Shown here one piece after another: positions 1 through 7,100 of a DNA stretch of 11,186 nt (position 1 is its first letter; every line of letters begins with the position of its first letter). A model generated the notes under the pieces. The model searched no databases, was not told the DNA's origin, and was given only the letters and a program-made list of their open reading frames with translations. Both the position numbers and the translations under genes were made by a program. Origin of the DNA: Chrysochromulina parva (taxonomy: Eukaryota; Haptophyta; Prymnesiales; Chrysochromulinaceae); NCBI GenBank assembly GCA_002887195.1, contig PJAB01001974.1, positions 1-11,186 on the forward strand. Reading direction: 5' to 3'.

Positions 1-2
1 CG

Positions 3-3000
3 GCGGAGCGCGAGGCGAGCCTGCAGGAGTCGGTGCATGAGCTCCGTGCCAAGCTCGACTCTTCCAAAGCGGAGACGGCCGCGGAGCGCAAACGGGCCGC
101 GGAGGAGGCGGCGGCCGCTGAGACGGTTCGGGCAGCGGAGAAGCGGCGGGCAGCGGACGAGATCGCGGCGGCCGACGGGGCAAGGGCGGCAGCGATGGGA
201 CGGCTGCGAGAGGAGGCGGCCGAGGCACGCGCGGAGCTGTGCGCGGCACGTGAGCGTCACGAGCGCGCGAGCGTCGCCGCGGCCAGCGTGCGCGAGAAGC
301 TCCAGCAGGACGCCCGCGCGCACGAGGAGCTCAACGGCAAGCTGCAGGCGGAGATGCATTCCCACCAGGCCGAGCGGATGAGCGAGCGGGAGGCTCTGCA
401 GGCCCAGCTCTCGCGTGAGAGAGAAGACTTTCGGAGCAAAGAGAGGGCACTGCAAGCCCAGCTGCGGGCCGCCCTCTCGCAGGGGTCAGCCGAGACCGAA
501 CGGTTACAAGTGGAGCGAGCGGCGGAAGCCGAACGGCTGCAGGCGGAGCGAGCGGCGGAGGGCGAGCGGCTCCTGGCCCAGGCAGTGGCGGAGCGTGCGG
601 CGGAGAGGAAGATGCACCGCACACAGCGGGCGGCCGAACAGGAGGCGTCCGAGCGCCAGCGCCAGCGTGAGCATGAGGAGCATGCTAACCAGCTACGCGC
701 GCTGGAGAAGCTGCACGCGAGCCAGATGCGCGCTCTCGAGGAGACCCACGAGCGCGAGCTGCGCAATCTCGACGAATCTCGGCGCACTCTCGACGAGACC
801 CACGCAAGCCAGCTGCGCAATCTCGAGAAGGTGCATCGCGAGGAGAGGCGGTCGGAGCACGAGGCGACACAGCAGGCTAAGGCCGAGGCAGCCTTCGCGG
901 CGGCGCGCGAGATTGAATCTTGGCGCCAGAAGCACGCGCACTCGCTCGAGGAGGCCCAGCGGACGCGCGAGGTCTTGAGCTCGCAACTCGAGGCGCTGGA
1001 GGCGAAACGCTCAAGTGAGCTGCGCGGACTCGCGGAGAAGCACGCGGCGCAGCTCGCGCAGGCCGAAGCGCTGGTCCAGGCGGATCGCGCCGCTTCGTCA
1101 AAGAAGATGAGCGCGGCGCTCGAGGACGCGCGCGCACAGGCGGCGGCCGAGCGGCAGGCGGCCGTGGAGGTCGCGAGAAAGCAAGCGCTCGCCGAGGGGT
1201 ATGCCGCTGGGCGCTCAGAGGCCACCGCCGAAGCGGCCGCCAAGGCGGAGGCGGCCTGGACGACTGCGTCGGAGGCGCAGATGAAGCTCCAGTCAGAGGC
1301 GGCCGAGGCCACCTTGCGCGCCGTCGAGGGCGCCGTGCGCGAGACGACCGCACGCGTCACCGAAACGGAGCGTGCCAGAGCTCGGGCCGCCCAGCAAAAG
1401 GCGGTCGACGAGGCCGTCTCCGTGGCTGTACGGGAGGCCGAAGCGCGTTCCACAGCGGAGGCGAGCGCGGCAGCCGCTCGCCATCAGAGTGCCATGGACG
1501 CAGCGGCGGCACAGGCAGATGCCCATGCCACCGAAGCAGTCCGGGACGCTGTCGAAGCCGTCCGCCAGGCTGCGCGCGCGAGCACCGAGGAGTCCCGCGA
1601 GCGATGGCAGCTGGTCGTCCAGCTCCATGGGATCCGCTCTGCCCAGCGACGCAGCATAGCCCGCGGCTGGTCCTTGTGGCTCCGACTGCACCACGAGGCT
1701 GCGCGAGAGCGCGCCTCGGCGCGAAGTTTCGTCAACCTCGCGAGCGCCGTGGCGCGCGCCGCGGCCACGCAGCGCAAGACCGCCGCCTTTGGTAGCTGGG
1801 CTGTGGCAGCGTGCGACGCGCGTGCGAGCGCGGCGCAGGTTGCGCAACGGAAGCAATGGACGTCGCACTGTGAAGACGTCAACCGCAGCCTCGCCGAGTT
1901 GCGAGCTGCGTGCACGGCGCGTCAGCAGGACCACGAGCGCGTCAAGGAGGACGCTGCCAAGGTGCTCGCGGCGGAGCGTGCGGAGCTCGCGGCTGCGCAG
2001 GAGGCGGCCACGCACGCCGCCGAGGCTGCGCGTGCGGAGCTCGCGGCGGCCGAAGAGCGAGCTGCGCTGGAGATCGAATCGTGCCGCATGCAGCACCAAG
2101 CCGAGCTCGGGGCGCTCGACGAGCAGCTTGCCAATGCATGCGCCGCCACGACCGGTTGGCGCGAGCAATGCGCGTCCGTCACGGCCGAGCTGCAGCGTAG
2201 TCGACTCGAGCTTGCAGAGGGCGAGGAGGTGCTCGCTGAGTGCCGTGCTGAGCTGGTGGTGGCGCGGGCCGAGCTGGGCGCGTCCCACGAGGCGTCCAAG
2301 GCGTCCAAGGCGGCGGCCAAGGCAGCGGCCGAGGCGAAGCAGAGGGAATGGGAGGATCGATTGGGCGCCTTCCAGACGGAGTATGAGGCCGACCTCTCGC
2401 GCGCCGACGAGCGCACGCAGGCAGCCATGGAGAAGGCCGCCGCGGCGCAGGCGGCGTGCACACAGGCGCAGGCGCGCCAGAAAGACGCGGAGGCGCGCGT
2501 GGCCAGCGCCGTCGCGAGCGCTGCGGAGGCGACGGCGCGCGCCTCCGCAGCGGAGGCGAGATTGCGGGAGCTCACGGAGCGCGCTGAGCGTGCCGAGTCC
2601 CACGCCAAGGAGCGATCGCACCTCGCCGAGGCGGCCGAGGCGGTGGCGGCCTCGAAGGAGCACGAAGCGGCGCACGCGCAGGCCGTCGTGCGCATGGTGA
2701 CCCAACGCGCCGCAGCTCTCGAGCAGTCGCTGAGTGACGAAACCCATCGCGCGGAGGGGGCGATCGCGGCGCTCAGCCACGCACGCGCACGCGTGGGGAT
2801 GGCGGTCGACGAGAGGACCATGGAGCTCATGGACGAGCACCGCCGGCAGCTCGCCACACAGCAGCAGATCGTGCGCCAATCGCTCAGCGAGGTTGCAGGC
2901 GCCGTGCAGAGAGCGCAGGAGGCTGAGGCACGCGCTAAGAGCGCCGAGGCGACGGCCGAGGCGCGAACGGCCGAGTTTGAACGGTTGCGCAAGGGCCTGG

Positions 3001-3428
3001 CAGAGGCACAGGCGGCGACGCGCGCGGCCCAGTTGGCGAGCGAGCAGCGCTCCCAAACACGCGCCGAGGAGCAAACCGAGCTGTACGCTCATTTTGAGGA
3101 GCGGCTGCGCATCGAGCTGCAGGCGCAGCGGGAAGCCTTTGAGGACGAGCTCGACACGGCGCGAAAGCAGGTGCACCGGGTGGACGTGGATGCGCACGAG
3201 CGCTCCTTACGCGTCGAGCGGAAGCGGATCGAAGCCGAGTGGAGCGAGCGGGTGCAAGAGGCCCTTCAAGAGCAAGCGCAGCTGCTCAGCCAGCAGAAGA
3301 AGGCAATGCGCAGCCGTGAGGCCGAGCTCACCGCGGCCCTAGATGAAATGAGAGAGAAGCTGCGCCGCGAGACGACGAAGGCGCTGCGGCTCGAGAGCGA
3401 GCTCAGGGCCGTAGCGCTGGCCATGTGA
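3..3428 (+). CDS. Giant coiled-coil protein, 5'-partial (C-terminal 1,141 residues)
   Basis: The frame is open to the left edge. The first ten codons in the window already read as coiled coil, and the codon at 33 is GTG, so the true start lies outside the window. It ends at TGA 3426-3428. The visible 1,141 residues are dominated by Ala, Glu, Arg and Gln and contain no proline. The pattern is an almost continuous charged helix with heptad and 11-residue periodicities. The main interruption is at visible residues about 535-619, which carry Trp pairs resembling Sfi1 centrin-binding repeats (entered separately). There is no signal peptide, membrane segment or enzymatic motif. Proteins of this kind are usually structural: centriole or basal body, cytoskeleton, Golgi tether or chromosome scaffold. 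A centriolar role is inference from the Trp motifs. It converges on the helicase gene downstream. No intron is evident in 3.4 kb. I am sure it is coding and unsure of its function. Confidence 0.85.
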   Translation, partial: AEREASLQESVHELRAKLDSSKAETAAERKRAAEEAAAAETVRAAEKRRAADEIAAADGARAAAMGRLREEAAEARAELCAARERHERASVAAASVREKLQQDARAHEELNGKLQAEMHSHQAERMSEREALQAQLSREREDFRSKERALQAQLRAALSQGSAETERLQVERAAEAERLQAERAAEGERLLAQAVAERAAERKMHRTQRAAEQEASERQRQREHEEHANQLRALEKLHASQMRALEETHERELRNLDESRRTLDETHASQLRNLEKVHREERRSEHEATQQAKAEAAFAAAREIESWRQKHAHSLEEAQRTREVLSSQLEALEAKRSSELRGLAEKHAAQLAQAEALVQADRAASSKKMSAALEDARAQAAAERQAAVEVARKQALAEGYAAGRSEATAEAAAKAEAAWTTASEAQMKLQSEAAEATLRAVEGAVRETTARVTETERARARAAQQKAVDEAVSVAVREAEARSTAEASAAAARHQSAMDAAAAQADAHATEAVRDAVEAVRQAARASTEESRERWQLVVQLHGIRSAQRRSIARGWSLWLRLHHEAARERASARSFVNLASAVARAAATQRKTAAFGSWAVAACDARASAAQVAQRKQWTSHCEDVNRSLAELRAACTARQQDHERVKEDAAKVLAAERAELAAAQEAATHAAEAARAELAAAEERAALEIESCRMQHQAELGALDEQLANACAATTGWREQCASVTAELQRSRLELAEGEEVLAECRAELVVARAELGASHEASKASKAAAKAAAEAKQREWEDRLGAFQTEYEADLSRADERTQAAMEKAAAAQAACTQAQARQKDAEARVASAVASAAEATARASAAEARLRELTERAERAESHAKERSHLAEAAEAVAASKEHEAAHAQAVVRMVTQRAAALEQSLSDETHRAEGAIAALSHARARVGMAVDERTMELMDEHRRQLATQQQIVRQSLSEVAGAVQRAQEAEARAKSAEATAEARTAEFERLRKGLAEAQAATRAAQLASEQRSQTRAEEQTELYAHFEERLRIELQAQREAFEDELDTARKQVHRVDVDAHERSLRVERKRIEAEWSERVQEALQEQAQLLSQQKKAMRSREAELTAALDEMREKLRRETTKALRLESELRAVALAM
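498..596 (+). repeat. 33-nt tandem repeat coding 11-residue units
   Basis: Three consecutive 33-nt units start at 498, 531 and 564. The first two are close copies. The third keeps only its beginning. They encode ERLQVERAAEA, ERLQAERAAEG and ERLLAQAVAER. The 11-residue period matches hendecad coiled coil, so this looks like recent in-frame duplication within the rod. Confidence 0.75.
702..854 (+). repeat. Diverged hendecad repeats in the coiled-coil rod
   Basis: The encoded units are LEKLHASQMRA, LEETHERELRN, a shortened LDESRRT, LDETHASQLRN and LEKVHREERRS. Four are 11 residues long and one is 7, so the segment mixes hendecad and heptad spacing. Leu at position one and His or Arg at position five recur. 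At DNA level the copies share blocks such as the ctgcgcaatctcga word. Confidence 0.7.
1605..1859 (+). other. Trp-containing segment resembling Sfi1/centrin-binding repeats
   Basis: This stretch encodes visible residues about 535-619 of the coiled-coil protein, where the Ala/Glu pattern gives way to a more hydrophobic helix. It contains GWSLW (Trp at visible residues 556 and 559), then FGSW (Phe596, Trp599) forty residues later, then a third Trp at 619. Sfi1-type repeats have an Ala, a spacer, hydrophobics and then F-x-x-W, and they bind centrin along a long helix. The two better copies fit that ending. With only two or three diverged copies the assignment is tentative. It could also be an ordinary hinge in the rod. 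Confidence 0.4.
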
Positions 3429-3569
3429 GCGCGCCCTAAGCGCGCCGCAGCAGATCACTTCAACGGAATGGACTGGCAGACACAGAGATGTCTTGGGTGG
3501 CAAGTCGATCCCGATGGCGCGTTACGCGCATGTGGACGTGGACATGACGACATGAGGTATTGCATTCAT

Positions 3570-3629
3570 GGGTCCGAGACGCGAGAGCAGAGACGCCGTC
3601 GAGAGACGCCGCGCCCTCTCTAGGGACCC
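3570..3629. repeat. Imperfect inverted repeat 3' of the coiled-coil gene
   Basis: GGGTCC at 3570-3575 pairs with GGACCC at 3624-3629, and inner GAGAG/CTCTC blocks can extend the stem. The loop region repeats AGAGACGCC twice. It lies about 140 bases after the stop at 3428. It might be an RNA structure in the 3' UTR. The stem is interrupted and may be fortuitous. Confidence 0.3.
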
Positions 3630-3837
3630 TACGTTGGTAGCGTTACGGTACTCGGCGGCGAGTAGGGCGTTGATGTGCGAGCATGTGTCGTGTCCCACGT
3701 GCTCCGCGGGTCCGGGCCGAGGCGCGAGGGACGCAGCCCGCCACGCCAGGGCGGAAGGATGTGACCGCGTAGTTGATTTATTGCGGTGCGGGGCCGGGAG
3801 GTGCGCCTCCGCGTGATGCAGATGAGTTCCGTATTCC

Positions 3838-3852
3838 GATCGACTCAACACG
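3838..3852 (+). repeat. Left arm of 15-bp inverted repeat flanking the helicase gene
   Basis: GATCGACTCAACACG is present here on the plus strand, and exactly on the minus strand at 10811-10825. The two arms point inward, in the manner of terminal inverted repeats, around the whole minus-strand gene. The match does not extend beyond 15 bases on either side, and I see no target-site duplication. Confidence 0.4.
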
Positions 3853-4181
3853 TGAAACTCACAAAAACACCGCACCTCCATGCCGCACATCGCACCCACA
3901 TGTCCCCAAGACCCAGAACCAAACTTCACCTGTTCCGGAACACTCCCCAAGAAGCGACGCCAGCCCGGTCACGCGGTCGCCCCTCCGGTACCCGCCGGCG
4001 ATCATTGACAGTTTAAGCTGAGTCAACGCAATGTAGTTGATCTGTCCCTTCCCAGTTCACCTCGCGTGGCACTGTCCGACGGAAGAGGCCGGACGACAAT
4101 TTTACGAGCAGCTCCACTCTGTGCTCCACAGTCACCGCGGCCCGCGCACACTGGGGCCAGCGGCGCATCTGCTCTCAATCC

Positions 4182-7100
4182 TCAATGGAGCGTGCGCTTG
4201 CAGAGGTCGAGCGACTTCTCGAGCTTGTCCACCTCGCTGTGCCCCTCCACCATGCACTTCTGTCGGCGGCACGCGACGTTTGCCTCGATGCTTGCAGAGA
4301 GGTCCCTGGTGCAGAGAGTCAGATGGTCAAGCTCATAAATTCTTTGCGGCATGTCGTCAAAGGCGACCCTGTACATACGCGACCCATCATAGGCGACTAC
4401 TTGGCCGCGCCTGCCTTGGTAATGCGCCCGCAATGGATCATCCACGAAGACGGCATCGCCCACCCTGATCTCACATCCTGTGCAGCGAGCCATGAAAGCC
4501 TGGTGCTTGTTGCATGCGGGGTTCGCCGACCAAGACGCTTCGTCGCAGTGCCTTAGCGGTCGCACCGTGTTGAGGCGGATGCCGCCGCGCTTCTTGCCAT
4601 CGCTCGTGGTCAGCAACTGGATCTTGACGTTAGGCTGGAACGTATAGCTCCGCCCCCCAGCCCCACGGCCGCCAGAGCGGCGTCCGCCGGCGGAGGCGGA
4701 GTCCGCGAGCTCTTCCCGCATGGAGCTCGAGCTCGCGTGATCAGGGTTGAACTCCGGGTCGAGCGCCTTGCGCATGTTGTACCAGATGGAGAAGACGGAT
4801 CCGTTGACGAGAGCAAAGCGCTCGAGATGCGAGCTCGCCGCCACGGCCTGCGCGAAGGACTGCTCCCACATTCGACGGATTCGCACTGGATCGACGAGCT
4901 TGAAGCAATTGGTGACAATGTGACCAGGGGGGTAGAAGCCGCCCGAGAAGCGGAACGGGAAGACGACTTTGACACGCGCGGCATCCACGGGCAGCACGAG
5001 AAATATTTGGTACGTTGGATCGCCTCGGTTGCAGAAGAAGCCCACTAGGAAGCGAGGGTCAAAGATGTTGCTCTTTCCTCCGCCCGCGACGGCCAGGTCC
5101 AACGCCGTCTGCCAGCTGCACGAGTGATCACACTCGATCTCGGCGACCGTGACCTTCTCGGCGGTGTTTGCGGGGTTCTGAAAGACGACGGTCTCGCGCA
5201 CCACCTTGACAGAGTTCGATTCGCTCTGGAGCGCCATCGCGTTGTCTGTCTGGCGCATCTTCGAAAGAAAGAACCGCAGCATCGCCTGCTGGTGGCCCAC
5301 CGGCAGCAGCTGCAGCCGCGTGAGGAACACCTTGACCGTCTTGATATCGTACAGCACCTGGTACTGCTTCGATGTCAGCTCGAGGCTCGTGCCCGAGAGT
5401 ACGAAGATTTCTTCGACGTTTTCAACAGAAAACGATAAGGGATCTTTGCGCCTGTAACGCAATTGCTTCAGCGCCTCGAGCCCCACACTGGTCTCGAGAT
5501 TGGTGCCGAGGCTGCCCGCCGTCTCTCCACGACCGGCCGTCTTGTCGCCCTTGGTGAGTGCACCGAGGCCCTCCAGCTTGCGCGCGACGGCGGAGCCCGT
5601 CAGAGACTCGCCCGCACATTCGCACGTAAGGAGGAGGTACTCCGGCGGCATGAGCTGGTTGGTGCGGTGCGTGCGCCCAAACTGCTGCACAATCTTGCTC
5701 GCACTCCAGCCGAGCTCGGGCACGATGTGCAGCCGGCGCCGCTGGTTGGGCTGCGTCTTGTCGGCGTGCAGCGAGAAGCCGGTCGCACCCGCATCCGACA
5801 GGATGGCGATCAGCTTCTCGCCAGACTGAAAGCGCTGCCGCTCGACGACGTTCATCTTTGCGTGCGGCACCCCCTTCTCGGCACGCGCTCGGAGCACGTA
5901 TTGCTCGCGCCCGTTGGCCGCCGTCTCCTTAAGCAGCCTGTGCGACCTCCCGGTCATCTCGGCGACGTTGGACGGCCCAAAGTAGTTGACGAGCTCGTCG
6001 AGCGCCGCCGCGGGCAGGTTGAGCGCATCAAGCTGCTGCTTCACGCGATGGCGTAGGTAGCCGAAGAGGACCCCTTGGGTGTAGCTTCCTTTCTTGTCGA
6101 CGCTATTGGAGAGAGTGTCGAGCAAGCCCTCGACCACCTCCCGCGCGGCGCTCACGAGCTGCGACATCCCGAGGCTGCCGCCGCCGCCGCCGTCGGCACG
6201 GGCCGCCCTCGCCATCGACTCCTTGACGGCCGAATCCCCCGTCGACTGCAGCCCGATGACGACGCACTTGCCCGCGCGCAGCGCCATGCGCGTGTGGCGG
6301 CAGATCTCGGGCACCTTGAAGCTCAAGATGAGCTGCTGGAAGAACTTGACCTGCGCCGAGGTGAAGGTCCCTTCCCAATGCGGAGGTTCGAACTCCTTGA
6401 GCTCGCGCCAGATGTCGATCCAAAAGTTCGCGCACGCGTCGTACAATTTGGTCTGCTCCTCGCTCAGCTTCGCCACCTCCAGATGGAAGTCGACGCCGCG
6501 CAGCCCGAGGCTGCGCGCCACGTACGCGCCGCTCGACTTGAGCTGGACAGCAAACATCTCGAGCGCGCCCGCCGCGCCGTCGGCGCCGCTCGCATTGTGC
6601 TGGTACAGCGTCGCCTCGATCGCCTGGAAGTCCTTGAAATACGTCCCTGGACCCCACAGGCCGAGCCGCTCCATGTAGGCCATGTCTTTGACCTGGGTTG
6701 CGCCAGTCGCGCTCAGGTAGACGACGCGCGCATCGGGCAGGTTGCGCTGTAGCTCGACCACGGCCATGCCGACGGGCTGGTCGTGTGCGGCGCCCTTGGC
6801 CTTGTGGGCTTCGTCAAAGGCGAGCACGCCGTCGTAGCTGGCGCCATCCTCAGCGCTCTCCTCGAGCCACTCGAGCAGCTGCCTGTAGCGCGAGCATTGT
6901 CGGCCTTGTACCTTGGACGACGCGACGAGGCACGAGTACGTGACGAGCAGCACGCCCTCGTCGAAATCGTCCGCGATCCGCCTACCTGCATCGAGGCCGG
7001 TGAGCGATCGCAGTGGGATGTCGGACGCACCGATGTCGTCGAGGTCGCGGCGGGCATCGACGACAAGGTCGTTGTTGCACGTGAACCAGCACGCACGCTT

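Larger units (their letters stand above)
3429..4181. other. Intergenic region between convergent genes; no convincing gene
   Basis: These 753 bases hold the 3' flanks of both neighbours. I see no tRNA-like fold, no AATAAA, and no TGTAA-type poly(A) signal on either strand. Open frames here (for example 3568-3816 plus and 3522-3950 minus) lack recognisable domains and are short for such GC-rich DNA. Base use is visibly less GC-rich than in the genes. It contains an imperfect hairpin (3570-3629), an A/C-rich plus strand at about 3849-3960, and one arm of a long-range inverted repeat (3838-3852). Confidence 0.6.

Noticed and set aside
33..35. GTG as start of the coiled-coil protein
   Set aside because: The reading frame and the coiled-coil pattern continue to the left edge, and a eukaryotic gene would not normally start at GTG.
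257..1453. 398-codon open frame on the minus strand
   Set aside because: It lies wholly antisense to the coiled-coil gene. Its Ser/Arg/Ala-rich product mirrors GC-rich sense codons and has no domain.
1293..3197. 634-codon open frame on the minus strand
   Set aside because: Antisense shadow of the coiled-coil gene. Its Leu/Arg-rich low-complexity product is explained by reading Glu/Ala codons backwards.
3568..3816. 82-codon plus-strand frame in the convergent gap
   Set aside because: Arg-rich with isolated cysteines and nothing family-like. It overlaps the equally open minus frame, so it is probably chance.
3522..3950. 142-codon minus-strand frame in the convergent gap
   Set aside because: No recognisable domain or coding rhythm, and the base composition differs from the genes. 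Not strong enough to call.
3429..4181. tRNA or other structured RNA gene
   Set aside because: I found no B-box-like TTCRA context with matching acceptor stem on either strand.
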